Source: Apiotrichum sp. Y4204
Lineage: Eukaryota; Basidiomycota; Tremellomycetes; Trichosporonales; Trichosporonaceae
DNA length: 64,000 nucleotides
NCBI GenBank assembly: GCA_025531455.1
Contig: JAMYHL010000018.1
Location: 372,001 to 436,000 of the forward strand
Reading direction: 5' to 3'
In this document: positions 23,857 through 36,134 of the stretch, in pieces
Layout: each line of letters opens with the position of its first letter
How positions within the stretch are numbered: the stretch's first letter is position 1
The notes under the pieces: generated by a model
What the model saw: only the letters and a program-made list of their open reading frames with translations
What the model was told of the DNA's origin: nothing
Databases searched by the model: none
Position numbers and translations under genes: made by a program

Positions 23857-24267
23857 ATGGACTTCTACGCCAACCAACACGGCCTCGAAACGCCCGACGC
23901 GCTCCCCGAGAGCGTAGAGCGCATCCGCAACGACTCGGACCGCACCCAGTCGCTTCTCCGTAAGCAGACCCAAGTGGCGAGAAGCAACTGCAAGTTACTA
24001 ACCACGGGTACCCTACCCTATCTCATCTTATCACCGTAACATTACCACAACTCCAATCGCTCTACAATGGTCGCTTACCATCGTTGCGCTCTAATATCTG
24101 CTCGCCGACCCTTTGGCCTTGTTCATAAATCATACGGCCACCCTGCAGGCGAGGCGACGACACGGTTCGACGAGACCACAACCATGATGCACGACGACCA
24201 CAAGGATGACGACTCGCACCGCCGCAGGAGCTTCACGGACCACGAGGCCGCGACCATCAGCGCTTAG
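23857..24267 (+). CDS. Small hydrophilic 73-aa protein, spliced, unrecognised
   Basis: Two exons, 23857-23959 and 24149-24267, joined through a codon split C/GC (Arg) with a GTAAGC donor and a CTGCAG acceptor. The product begins MDFYANQHGLETPDALPESV and ends SFTDHEAATISA. It is highly charged, rich in Asp, His and Arg (HDDHKDDDSHRR), with no membrane segment or cysteine. Support comes from an upstream TATA element, a clean A/C-rich leader, a good codon look (GAGAGCGTAGAGCGC, GACGACCACAAGGAT) and an in-frame join. The 189-nt intron is long for this window and may hide another small exon. It resembles small stress-induced hydrophilic proteins in composition only; I do not recognise a family. 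Confidence 0.55.
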
Positions 24268-24788
24268 AAGATCGTGTTCGCATGGGAGAGCGATGGCCAA
24301 CTCGGACTGTCACTCGCGTCTCGATTGCGTTCCGTGTCAGCCGATCCCTGGCCCTTGAAGTACTCGTTATCGAATCCGAAGGTCAATAGCCATTCCAAGT
24401 CCGACAGTAGTTGTGTCCTGTGTACCGAAGAATGTCAGCGAAAGGCAGTCAACTCCACTCCGAGAAGAAGACCAGTAAAGCATAATCAATCTCCACATAT
24501 CTGAAGTCAACCCAGAATCCACGTAGCATGTATGCATCATGACAAGAAGCGAAGTGAAGCCTTTATTCTCGAAAGCTGCAGGACTGGAAGTAAAGTTAGT
24601 ATTCTCTCACCATTGGTTGGGCTGCTGAGAAGTTGCAGCTCGTTGGCAGCATCTGTACTTGCGTTGCCACTTGCCGCCCTCGATGATCACTTCTGTGCCC
24701 GCATGTACTGTACCTCAGCTCGATGGCCTGAAAAATAACTACATACATCAAATCGTTGCCGCACGGGCCATGACCAGCTCCTTCTCTC
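24268..24788. other. Convergent intergenic region
   Basis: About 520 bp between two convergent genes. No feature recognised apart from presumed 3' UTRs. Confidence 0.4.
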
Positions 24789-25869
24789 CTATCTCCGCCC
24801 GGAACGACTCCGGTCCCATGTATCAGCGTTGTATCGATGACCAGCCGCGTCCTTCTGACGCTCAAACTCGTCAGTCCACGTTCGTTCTGGCGTATCCCAT
24901 CCGGGTCGTCCCTGGACTGAAGTGCCTTTCTTCTTCGCAAGCAGCGCGAGTGCGCGTTCACGTTCACTCTGCTGTCCTCCAGCTCGAGGTGGCCTCTTGA
25001 GCGGAGGACGCTGGGATGCGAGGCTCTTGTGAATATCCGTCAACGGGTCGTTTCGGTCTTTGGCCCGCACATCTCTTCGTCTACCATGTCAGCACATACT
25101 CCTTTAGAATGCATCTCAGAAGATTTCACGTACCGATCCCGTGCGCGTCGATACTCGGCATCATCCCCTCCCTCGGTGTCCTCCACTCGGCGCAGATCAC
25201 GGTTCGTATACCACGGCTTGGTTTCGCGGTCCGGGCGGGAGAGATACATGGTAAACTTGTCAGCTTCCTGCTCCGCCTTGCGTTTCGCAAGCTCCTCTTG
25301 AGTCGGAGGCGCAGGAGCAGCGGGAGCCTTTCCCTACTCAGTCAATACTCATTTACTTGTAAGCACCTACGCTCTCAAGGTCCGCCCAGAAGTTGACATG
25401 TCCACCGGTCTCAAACTTGATCTCTCGGTCCGGATGACGATCACGATCACGATCGCGATGCTCTCCCCGCTTTTCACCTTTCTTCGTTTCTGAAGGAAAA
25501 TCAAAATCCAGCCGCTCTCGCTGTCGCCGTTCTTTAGCTCGTTCCCGGGCACTGCCTTCGTCGCGTGATGATGAAGCGGCTCCATACTCATCTCCTGCTC
25601 CCGGAGAGCCCGCTCGGCGACGAAGTAGTGTTAACCGTGCCTCAGATTCCTAGTCATTAGCATAATTGTGAACTGAGGTTATCAACTTACAGCATCGATA
25701 GCGCGCTGTTCAAGCAGTAGTTCCTCAGCACGCGCCTTGGCCTCATCCTCCCGCACACGCTGCTTGTTCTTCTCGTTGTACGGGTGATAGGACTTGTGAC
25801 TGTCGTAAGCATACAGCTTCAGATCCCATTGAAGGTAGTAGCTCACTGTAGGATCTGTAACCGCGGCAT
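24789..25869 (-). CDS. LENG1-like protein with CIR_N domain, probable splicing-associated factor
   Basis: Five exons (25847-25869, 25691-25799, 25371-25649, 25134-25333, 24789-25080) encode 300 residues. The first exon is 23 nt and supplies MPRLQILH; the join gives HHKSYHPYNEKNKQRVREDE. That is the CIR_N signature (W/Y-H-x-x-N-x-x-N-x-x-R-V-x-x-D-E), placed at the extreme N-terminus as in LENG1 and related splicing-linked proteins. A long charged Arg/Glu region follows, then GGHVNFWADLE. The next segment is KPWYTNRDLRR, and a basic C-terminal segment ends in RSRSGRR. The introns are short and all phases agree. Family knowledge points to the spliceosome or a nuclear role; a specific function is not established. 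Divergent from NPL4 across about 530 bp. Confidence 0.82.
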
Positions 25870-26397
25870 CGTGTAGAACAAGAAAACGAAGTGGGTATGT
25901 GACAGCTCTCAATGATGACAGGTCTCGTCACACTGGTCGTTGTGGTCGTTCCAAGCGGCCAGAAGGTGGAGGCAGAGTGGCCAGAATGGCTCAGTTGGGT
26001 GGCGAAACCCTCAATGCGAGGACGAGGTCCAGTCGGTGAGCGAACAATCATGACCGAGATATCGAGATGCTCAGTTGAAGTACACGTGTATTTACTCTGG
26101 CTGACTGGCTGATCGCTGAGCTGTTGGAGTGATGTTGTGTGGTGGAGGCGGGGCCCCGACTTCCGCCAAATGCTCCCGTTGACGCTGACGTCTGTGGTTG
26201 TATCACATACGCGGGCGCGTTGCTGGTCTGTGGCTGTCGTCACTCTTTGTGGAGAGGAGATGTTTTGTCAAAAACACCATCTCTTTCTCTCTCTCCTTGA
26301 CATTAACCGGTTCGCGATAAGAGCAACAACAGGAGCGAGCGACTGCAATTTAGCATCACGGAACCCGCATTTTTTACCTCAAGCATAACCTTTTGCA
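25870..26397. promoter_or_regulatory. Divergent LENG1-like/NPL4 promoter region
   Basis: A 528-bp spacer between divergent starts. No TATA box is evident. A pyrimidine-rich stretch at about 26275-26305 could belong to the NPL4 core promoter or leader. Confidence 0.4.
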
Positions 26398-28589
26398 ATG
26401 GTGAGGAGCTTCTCTTAGCGCTAGCTTTCTCAAGTGCTTGCTGACGCGAAAGATCCTACGCATTCGGTCCCCGACAGGGACGGTTCGTATCACGGTAGAT
26501 GGCAACACGAGTGGCGAGAAACTCTGGGATCTTATAGTTGAGACCATTCCGAAGGAAGAGCGGCCCGATCCTGCATCTGTGCTGCTGAGCAACGACCCAC
26601 GAGATCCCGATCACGCCAAGCTGGGCCTGGGCAGCCTGAAGGGCAGGAATGTCGGCGACATGGGACTCAAGTGAGTGAGCGTGCAATGTCCACTGCTGAT
26701 ACTTTCTAGGCATGGTGACATGCTGTTTCTCTCATTCAAGGCTGTCTCCCCCCCTGCAGTGTCCCGGTCCCAGACAGCCACTCCAGGGGTGACCTCGGCG
26801 GCACCGAGCCTGATCCCCAAAGCCGACATCGAGGGCGTGGTGGAGCCCGAAGTCGACAGGTACTGGGCGACTCAGACTGGAAAAATCGACAGGAAGCGTG
26901 ATCCGGCGTTCTGCCGTCATGGAGAGAAGGGCATGTGTGATTACTGTATGCCTCTTGAAGTACGTACAAAGGCATCACACCCGCTGACCCTCAGCCGTAT
27001 GACCCCAAATACCAGGCGGAGAATCAGATCAAGCACCTGTCTTTCCATGCGTATCTCCGCAAGATACTCGCAGGGCGGCCTCCGTCGGCTGTGTCTTCGA
27101 CGGACATTCCCCCCCTCGACCCACTTTCTCTCTCCGTCATTACGCCATGCCCCAGCGGCTCTCACCCTCCATTCCCGGAAGGCATCTGTTCCAAATGCCA
27201 GCCGTCTGCCATCACACTTCACTCTCAGCCCTTCCGTATGGTGGACCACGTCGAGTTTGCCAGCCCGGCAATCATTGACAATCTTCTGACGGCATGGCGT
27301 AGGACAGGTAGTCAACGGTTCGCCTTCCTCATCGGTCGCTACGACAAGTATGAGAAGGTGCCTATGGGTGTAAAAGCTGTCGTGGAGGCCGTCTGGGAGC
27401 CCAAGCAAGAGGGCGAGCTTGACGGCCTGACGGTCGAGGTGCCGTGGTCCGACGAGACGCGCGTGACAGAAATCGCGAAGTGGTGTGAAGCCGGGCTGGG
27501 TGTTGTGGGAATGATCTACACAGACCTTACTCCGTGAGTGTGCTCCAGCTGGGCGCGACTAACATTAGTGATCCGGATGATATTACGAAGACGCTCTACA
27601 AGCGTCATGCGCAGAGCTACACGGCATCGGCTCTGGAGATGCTTACCTCTGCGCAGTATCAGGTCGATCACCCTCTCGCCACTAAGGCGTCGCCGACGGG
27701 CCAATACTCCTCGCGATGGGTCACATGCTGCCTCACTGGTACCCAGGATGGCCAGGTTGACGTTGTTGCTTGGCAGGCAACCGAGCAAGCTGAAGCTCTC
27801 GTCAAGGCCAATGCGATCGAGGCGAGCGTCGACCCCAGCATCGTGCGCGTGCGAAAGCCGAAGGACGGGGAGTACATTCCTGAAGTGTTTTACAGCTTCA
27901 AGAACGAGTATGGCCTCCAGGTGAAGATGCCTGCCAAGCCGACATTCCCCGTCGAGTATCTTTTCGTCAGCATCACTCATGGTTTCCCCAACTCTCCCGA
28001 TCCGCTGTTCCTTTCCACGTCATTCCCAGTCGAGAATCGTCCAGGATTGCACGACCAGTCTATGGAAGTGGTGGTTCGCGACCTCACGCGTATTCTTAAA
28101 TCTTCAGATCTTGAAGTGGGCGACACCGCCACTTGGCCGAAGCGGATCAAGGATGAAGTAGCAAAGTGGCTTTCAGACTGGCACCTCGTCACCTTCCTTG
28201 CCATGCACGGCCCCTTCTCTCCACAGGAACAAAAGCTTGTGGCCATGGTTGCAACCGCGCATCGTCACCCAGAACACGCGGCGGCGTTGGAACAGCTCTT
28301 TGCTACCTCGGGGTGGCAGACGCTCCTCACGATAGCCGAGTCAAGTACCACTGCAGCCCAGTTCGACCGTATGGGTATTGCATCACCGGCCAACGCCAGC
28401 CCAACTGGAGGCGTTGGCGCAAGCGCGTCGGCATCGGAGCACAACACGGCTCCTGGAACGGGCACCGGGTCGCCCATCATCCCCGACGAGGATGCGGGAG
28501 CGAGCGGGGGCGGCAAGGCATGTCCACACTGCACGTTCATCAACGAGGCAGGCGCGACGGACTGTGACGTCTGTGGTCTGCCGTTGTAA
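26398..28589 (+). CDS. NPL4: NPL4, Cdc48/p97 ubiquitin adaptor
   Basis: Npl4 pairs with Ufd1 to bring polyubiquitinated substrates to Cdc48, in ER-associated and nuclear degradation. Five coding exons: 26398-26400, 26435-26670, 26710-26959, 26995-27533, 27569-28589; 682 residues. Order: a ubiquitin-like N domain (KILRIRSPTGTVRITV), a zinc-binding zf-NPL4 domain (FCRHGEKGMCDYC, HLSFHAYLRKI), the MPN-like NPL4 domain (FASPAIIDNLL, QRFAFLIGRYD, VVGMIYTDLTP) and a C-terminal NZF finger (C-PH-C-TFINEAGATD-C-DV-C). The NZF is found in animal Npl4 but absent from baker's yeast Npl4, so it fits a basidiomycete. The first coding exon appears to be only the ATG, followed by a 34-nt intron. No other in-frame ATG lies upstream of the conserved domain, which is why this start was chosen. 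Confidence 0.95.
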
Positions 28590-29013
28590 AATCGCGGTCA
28601 TACATTCAATAAAGTATAGCATGGATAGCATGATACACCGTTGAGATGCGGGACGCACCACGGGTAGAGAGGCTGTTGGTTGCGAGTTGCTGAGTCAAAG
28701 GTCATCAAGCCACAGTTGCCACTATTTACTGAACGGTTTGCGCATTTGGTAGCTACTGCACTGCTTGCACTGTTCATCGCACGCAGTGTAGAGGTGGTGT
28801 GCGCGTGTGCGCCTCTCCAAGCGACTTTTCGTGAATGCTGGAAGTGTGGGGCCCCGCAAACTCACGCGAGGCGCGTCTGCCTGGCGGTTGAAGGTTGCCT
28901 TGGCCATGTATTTTAGCGCGTCGTGTTTGTGCATCTCCATTCTTGCCACCACAACATCACTCCTCGCTGGATATACTCTCACATACGCGCCTCTCACCAC
29001 CCCTCTTGCCGCG
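28590..29013. other. Tandem intergenic region
   Basis: About 420 bp between NPL4 and the DIA2-like gene. An AATAAA-like element at about 28608 could serve NPL4 3'-end formation. Nothing else recognised. Confidence 0.4.
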
Positions 29014-31202
29014 ATGCCGGACCGCGTGCAGGCCGAAAAGGAAGTCCGCAGTGGGCTGGAAGCGTACGCGCGCGGCGACTACGCGTCGGCGCTTGCATCC
29101 TTCGACCGTGTGAGTGACTTCTGTATACCCCGTTCGGCGTACTAACACCCTAGGCAATCTCGCTCGGCGACAAGAGCTGGAAAGTGCTCGACTCCAAGGC
29201 GGCCGTGCTCAACCGCCTTGGGGAGACGCAGCGCGCGTTCGAGGTCGCGAAGGGGCTGTGTAAGCGCTTTGGGGCGAAGAATGCGCGGGTGAGTGCCGTC
29301 GGAGGGAAGAAGCGATGCATCGGGTGGAGACTTGGTCGTCCCTGGCTAGAGGAGTCCATTATTCTACGCTTGTGCGACGTGTTTGTAAATTTCCGCCTTG
29401 AGTTTCCCTCCGCACTTGCATTCAACGTGGCCCCCGCTGACACACAGCCATGGTACCGCGTCGCCACAATTCTGAGCGGGATGGAAATGTACGACGATGC
29501 GGAGCGCAGTATTGCAAAGGGGCTCGGCATTCCCTCACCTTCGGCGGTGGCCAAGACTCTAACCGATCTCCGTGACAAGAACCGGCGCTTGATGGAATTG
29601 GCGCAGCAGAGGCTATCCCCTGAAGAGAGGGCCCGGAAGGAGGCCGCCGCTGCCAAGGCCAAGATGTGCTTCACTCCTCGGCTCAGCCACGATGTCCTTA
29701 TCCTCATCGCGGAGGCGGGGCTCGCGTCGGATCCAAACTTTGCACTCCGAATGGCAGGCGTGTGTGCCGAGTGGCGGGCCACCGTGCTCCAGTATTCATC
29801 GCTCTGGAGTCATCTCCACGTCACGCATCGCCGTCCGGTGGAGAAGGTGGAGCTCTGGATGCAGCGAAACAAGGGGCGGCTGAGGGAGGTTACGCTCACT
29901 AAACTCATCCCCATGCGAGAGACCCTCTATGTGCTACAGGCGCTTACCCCACACATTAGCAATGTCGAGCATCTCAACATTCACGACCGATCATCCCACT
30001 ACACAGCGTCCTGGGAAGGCAAATGTAATCGGTTGAAATCTCTGAACCTGCAAGGACGGGGCAACTTGGTTTATGGAACGCTTTTTCACGATCTGATGTC
30101 TCCCGAGGCATGTGCCATCGAGTCAATCGATCTTGAGGAGCTTAGCCTCCCTAGGCACTTCGAGCACACAGTTGGACTACGCGGTCTCCAGTCTTTACGC
30201 AAACTCGTCATCAGACACGGATCGCTGATCTATCCGTCTATCGAGATGCAGATGCCCGACCTACTTCAAGCCGCGCCGAACCTCAGAGAGTTAACGATCG
30301 GCCTCGAATTTAAACCTATGGCTCCACTTCCGCCATCTCTGGGCACCCATGTCGAGCGTCTGTCATTTCCTGAGCTTTACAAAGCCGAAATGATTGGATA
30401 CACCTGGTTTGACCCCCATCTCATTGAGCTTCCGAACCTGCAAGAGTTCAGTGCCTTTGATTGGGACCCACGCCGATTACAGTCCACGCCTGCCACCCTT
30501 CGCACAGTCGGCGTGTCATTTTCAAACCTGGTGTCGCTCGAGTTTAGCCGTCGTTTCCCCGAGTTGCAAACAGATGTCCTCGCGATCCTCCCGGAACTGA
30601 CATCGCTCCAATTCCTGGGCATCCCAGGAACATCTGTCGACAACCATTTCGTCGAGGCGCTCATTGTCGAAGACGGCAAGCCGGCTCTGCTGCCCAGTCT
30701 AACAGCGCTTTCCATTGTCCAGAACCACACCGTCTCGGCCGGTCCGATTCGGCGCCTCGTCCTCAGTCGCAACTGTCCCGACATGCTGGCTCGAATAACC
30801 GCTGCGGCGGAACAGAAACGATCGGCCTTTGCGCCCACACGCAAATTTCAGACAAAGGTGCGACAGGCGCCAGCCAACACATCCGGCGCCGTCCGCCCCA
30901 AAGTCGCCAAACTCAACTGGCTGTGTCTTGACGAATGCGACCATCCACATATGGACCAGGTGGTCATCGACTCGCTTCGGTCCCATCTGCGATTTCTGTC
31001 CTTCCAGCGCAGAATGAATGCCAAGCTCGACGAGGACCGTGTCCGCGGACGCGGGGCGTATGCTTGGAATCGCCCACAATGGAGAGAGAAGGAGAGTGAA
31101 TATGCATCCGTGACGGCCGGGATGACGACCCGCAGCGGGGACACAGATCGCCTCGGTTCGCAGAAGCGTAAAGGTGAGACCAACTCGTCATGCAGTACGT
31201 GA
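29014..31202 (+). CDS. DIA2/Pof3-like SCF F-box protein with TPRs and leucine-rich repeats
   Basis: Exons 29014-29109, 29154-29288 and 29448-31202 encode 661 residues. Three TPR-like helical pairs open it (AYARGDYASALASFDRAISL, DSKAAVLNRLGETQRAFEVA, WYRVATILSGMEMYDDAERSI). An F-box-like segment follows (FTPRLSHDVLILIAEAG through VCAEWRATVLQYSSLWSHL, about residues 150-195), then degenerate leucine-rich repeats to about residue 560. TPR plus F-box plus LRR in this order is the plan of fission-yeast Pof3 and budding-yeast Dia2, substrate receptors of SCF ubiquitin ligases active at replication forks. Intron 1 carries a perfect TACTAAC branch site. Intron 2 (159 nt) is in frame without stops. 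A further intron at 31174-31222 would extend the end to 31272, giving 668 residues. Family assignment is by architecture. Confidence 0.78.
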
Positions 31203-31272
31203 CCGTCGACTGACACAACAAGGCGGTGATGATCCAGCGACAGCCCGAAAGGCTTGCAGGTCAGACAAGTAG

Positions 31273-32550
31273 AGTGACATTTGTTTCCAGATGGGTTTGA
31301 TTGCCTCGATGTACTTGATGTAGTGTATGTAACTTGTCAACACCAAACTTGCAGGCCCGATCATTCTGCGGTTTGTGGATGATTGCCAGGCACTGCAGAC
31401 GACGAGGCGCAGAATGTTTGTAGGGTATAAGCCAAGTACAGACACGTCGTCGATCGCAACAAACGTATACACCCACTGTCCGTGACATCACTACTACTGT
31501 CATGCCCACCCGACGTTGAAACGCGACGGGCAATGAAGGTTCAGAGATCAGAACGCGGGACTTGGTGTTCCGAGCCAGTAAAAGGCCTGGAAGGTGAAGG
31601 AAAGGCCCGGGGTAGAGATCTGTTGCGCCAAATCTGGAGATGGTTATGGATAACTGGAGCGCCGGAGCCAATGGGCTCGGGATTGTGGTTTGTTCGTGGT
31701 TGTCACCTTGCTGCGGCGGCTGCGGCCCTCAGAGGATCAGACGATTGGGTATTAGACGCCAAGCCGTCGATCCTGCAGGTCCATTTCGGAGGCCGAAAAG
31801 CGACAGATCATGACGTCAGCCCCCAAGTATTGCAGGGCGAAGCCAGGTTGTGGCCCCTTGGCCTTGGAAGCTTGGCCTCTGCGTGGTTGCAGAGGGGAGG
31901 GGGGGGATGCATGCGGGGCAAAGATGTCGGTAGCAAGGCCAGCAAGGGACCGCCAGGGTGCAGGGGCGCGCGGGTTGACAATTTACGCAAACCCCCCACA
32001 CGGTACACAGGTGTGCACGGACGCTTCGCGCTTTTGGCAGTGCACGCAAGGCACAAGGGATAGTTGGATGGTTGCGGGATAAGAGGTTCGGTTGGGTGGG
32101 CTGGTGGGTTGAGCCTAGGAAGTTTGGAAGAAGGGGAGCCCTTTTGCACACGCCACTGACAAACAGAGTGCAAGCATGCAGATGGAACCATGTGCAAGCA
32201 TGCTAACGAACAACTGGTCGCGTATTCGTTTGCTTCTTGTCTTTGTCTTCTCCTTTCCATTCTCGACGCTCCGACTCTCAGGCTCGCTCTCAGATTCCCA
32301 CTCGCTCACTCAGGTTCTCTGGCCTTGCTTGACGTGACTTGTGTATCAAACGCTTGTCTCACCCCACTCCACTTGTGTAGCTTGCGTCAAGCAAGGACAA
32401 GAACGCGATCGCAACCCTTGGTTGTGGGCTCATTGTTCATAGCTCTCTCGCATTTCATCTTGTGTTCTGTATCTCTCACAGCATCGACATATCTCCAAGC
32501 GCCCCGCACTCGTTAGATTATCCCCGACCGCGTATGGTCTCGTCGCCATC
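31273..32550. other. Tandem intergenic region, about 1.3 kb
   Basis: Holds no supportable gene. The sequence just before 32551 (about 32200-32540) is T/C-rich and probably contains the leader of the channel gene. Open frames on both strands lack domain features. Confidence 0.4.
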
Positions 32551-35500
32551 ATGAGCAACGTCACCGATACCAGTGCGACGAACGACACCACCGCTGGCAC
32601 AGGACTGTACGTGTTGATCGACTATCGCCTTCACTGCGCCACAGATTGCACCAGGCTGACCCGCAGCGAAGGCAACGCCATTCGTGACAAGGCCTTCACC
32701 GCCTCCACGGAGTCGTTCATCGCTTCACTCACCCTCCACGGATCCCTTGTCGGCATACAGTTTATACTGTTCCTCATCTTCCGTAACCCATTCAAAGCCG
32801 TGTGAGTAAGGATGCCGTTCACAGCTTTGCGACTATGGTGGCAATCGGCCTGGGACACTTCAGGATCAAAGCCTTGTGCAGCCTTTGGCACGTTGGCGCT
32901 GTGACTACGGCTGTTGTCATTCAAACTGATACTGATGATTGTCAGGTATGAGCCCCGCACCTATATTCCTCCACGAGAAGATCAAGCCCCACCCTTGGGC
33001 ACCAACCCGCTCAAGGCGCTGTGGCGTATCGCTCGCGGTGAGTTCCACTGATTCGATACAGAACGCCACTCAAGTCGCATTTCGGCTCAGGCCGTAATGA
33101 TATCGGTGCACATCTGGATATCTTCTGTATGATGTATGCTGACGCTATGCAGCCGACCACCGCGAAATTCTTAAGAAGAATGGCGTGGATCCCTACGTGT
33201 TTGTGCGCTTCCTGCGCCTCATGGTTAAGGCGCTCATCCCCATCTGGTTACTCTCATGGGTCATCCTGCTCCCCGTCGACTCTGTAGGGACTGTCGGCAC
33301 GGACGATAAGGGTACCCCTAAGAAGGACCTCGACCGCTTCACGTTTGGAAACATTGTTGCGGCAAAGGCAGACCGCTACTGGGCACATCTAATCCTCACC
33401 TATCTGTTCGACGGCTGGTTCATGTTCCTCCTCTGGCGGGAAATGCGGCATTGGTTGGTCGTCCGCCAACGCTACCTCACCTCTCCGCAGCACTCAAAAC
33501 TCGCTCAGGCTAGCACTGTTCTGATCACAAGTATCCCGCGCCAGTACATGGACGAAAGGGAGATTGCCAAGCTGTTTTCCCACCTTCCAGGTGGCGTCAA
33601 ACGGGTCTGGCTGAACCGGTAGGTTTCGGCAATCCAATGTGGGGCCTGTGCGATCGCGCACGGACCACGCTCCGTCAGAGATGAAACATCTGCTCATACA
33701 AACAGGAACCTAAAGGAGATGCCTACATTGTGGGAACGCAGACTTCAGGCATGCAGTCAACTCGAAAGTGCGCAGGTTCAATTGATCAAGAAGGCTCGAC
33801 TCCTTCAAGTCGAGAAAGAAAAGAAGCCACATGAGCATCAAACCCAGCACACACCTGCGACACCACTTGCAGAGGAAGGTCAACCACCCCCTTCTCCCAC
33901 CGATCTTCTTGTCCCTCGCGACCAGCGACCGATGAAGCGTCTCAAGCCCAAATGGGCGCCATTTTCACTCGGGTGGCTCGGAATCGGCACGAAAGTCGAC
34001 ACGATCGAGTGGTGCCAGACGGAAATTCACCACTGTACCAATTCGCTCAACGAGTCGCGTGGAACATACCTCCGCGACACTGAGAGCGTAGGTGCAGATG
34101 AGGACACATATCCCCCACTCTCGTCGGCCTTCGTCCAATTCCACAACCAGCTGGCTGCCCACATGGCTAAACAATGTGTTCCTTACAACCAACCGTAAGT
34201 CTTCAGCGCGGTACCAAGGTCTGACAGTAGGTACAAAATGAATCGACGTTTCATTGAGCAGTCGCCTGCCAATGTCATTTGGATGAACATGTCCCTCGGT
34301 TCGTACGAGGTCAACGTGCGCACTCTCGTCTCATATGCTGCGACCTTGGGATTGCTTATTGCATGGTCCTTCCCATGTAAGTGACGGGGGGTGCTCGGCG
34401 CTGACATGTAGCCACATTCGTTGGTGCTCTGTCCAAAGTCACCACCCTGGTTGCAGAACTCAAGTGGATGTCATGGATCGTTGGTGACAGCTTCGGAAAG
34501 AAGGTTCTGCAAGGTGTAATCACTGGTGTTCTTCCACCCATCTTGCTCGCACTTCTCATGTTGGTCTTACCCATAATTCTGCGCCAATTCTGCACATACC
34601 AGGGCATGGTAAGCAAGACCGAGGTGGAACTCGCAGTCATGGACCGTTACTTCCTCTTCCTTGTCGTCGTGAGTTTGCTTGATCTGCCATAGGCACCCTG
34701 TGATAAGCTCACACTGCAGCACTCGTTCCTTATCGTCACACTCTCAACAGGTATTATCGCATCCATTGGTCCCATCATTCAGAACCCTACATCAGTGGGC
34801 GAAATTCTCGCAACGCAGTTGCCACTGGCCTCGACCTTCTTTATCACCCTCATCCTTCAGCAACTTTCCGGAGCGGTTCGCGTGTTACTCCAACCCATCT
34901 CGCTAGCCATTTATTATATACTGGTGATTCTTGGCCGTGGTACCCCCCGTTCAATCTTCAAGTCTCGTTATCGCATGACTACCCCGATGTGGGGTAGCGA
35001 CTTCCCAAACATAACGATTTACGCTGTCATCAGTGAGTTACACCACAACGCGTTAAGCTTGTCACTGACAACGATAGTGATTACCTATATGATCATCTCG
35101 CCCATTATCGTCGGTTTTGGCGCCGTCTTTGCGGTCCTGTCTTACTATGCGTACAAATACATTTACATCTGGGTCGCAGAACAGGAAACGCACATGGACA
35201 CTGGCGGTCTATTCTTTCCCAAGGCTGTGACACATGTGTTCGTTGGACTCTATCTCCAGCAGATCTGTCTCACTGCCCTCTATTTCCTCCGCAAGGCCAT
35301 TCCCCAGGCCGTTTTGACAATCGTTCTCATCGCCATTACGGTATGTGTTTCTGGGCCTTTCGACTTTTACAATTCGCTGACCTGCAGGCTGGTGTGCAAT
35401 ATGTTCTCAATGTGTCGTACGACCCGCTCCTCTACTGCCTTCCGCTTAATCTTTCGCACCTGACGTACGGAATGGCCAAGGACGACAAACACGCAGACTC

Positions 35501-36134
35501 AATCGATACCATGGATGAGAGCGTAGCGGGGTTCAACAACGATGACAAGCCAAGCGTTGATGACGAGAAGCCAGCAATCCATGAGAAGGAAAGCAGCTCT
35601 GACGCTCAAAGTAGCGACTTGGAGAAATCCCCGATTCCCGACCACGACACCAAATCGCTCATCGCAGACCCGGACCGTAAAGAACGGCTCAGCGACGAGA
35701 AGCAGCCTATGTCTCAAGGCGACTCGAAGGGGGAGGAGCCCTCGTCGTACGCAATCTCTAAGGAGAAGGAGGCGTGTTGTTCAGAAGACCAGGGGGACGG
35801 TGGCCCAGAGACGCCTCAGGACTGGGAGGTCGTCAACCAGCGTGATGCCGAAGCGGGCAACGACGAGAACGCCGAGGAGCCCTTCTTTGCGGTTCCTGGA
35901 GGCCCCGGTGTCTTCCGCCACACCCACGCAGACTACGACGACCCGAACGCCTTCTACCACCCAGCGACCAAGGACCCGCAGCGCATTGTGTGGCTCCCGC
36001 GCGACGAACTGGGTGTCGCCGAGGCTGAAGTCCGCAGCAACACTGCGCGTGGAGTTACCTCGACCACGAGATACGCCATCATTACCCACCGTGGTGATAT
36101 CCGTGTATCTGGCCTGCCGCCCGACCGCCTCTAA
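32551..36134 (+). CDS. CSC1/OSCA/TMEM63-type calcium-permeable stress-gated channel
   Basis: Ten exons: 32551-32606, 32667-32801, 32946-33037, 33153-33618, 33706-34194, 34231-34376, 34412-34668, 34720-35032, 35078-35340 and 35388-36134; about 987 residues. The family plan is intact: a first membrane helix (SLVGIQFILFLIF) followed by YEPRTYIPP, two more helices around LIPIWLLSWVILLPV and LILTYLFDGWFMFLLW, then the cytosolic domain (TVLITSIPRQYMDE). The DUF221/RSN1_7TM membrane core follows (VIWMNMSLGSYEV, ILLALLMLVLPIILR, FLVTLSTG-like FLIVTLSTG, YMIISPIIVGFGAVF). OSCA-type channels open with osmotic or mechanical stress. The C-terminus is a long acidic hydrophilic tail of about 200 residues. 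The first intron (60 nt) and the one at 35033-35077 (45 nt) are in frame and stop-free, so retained forms would still be translated. Confidence 0.9.
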
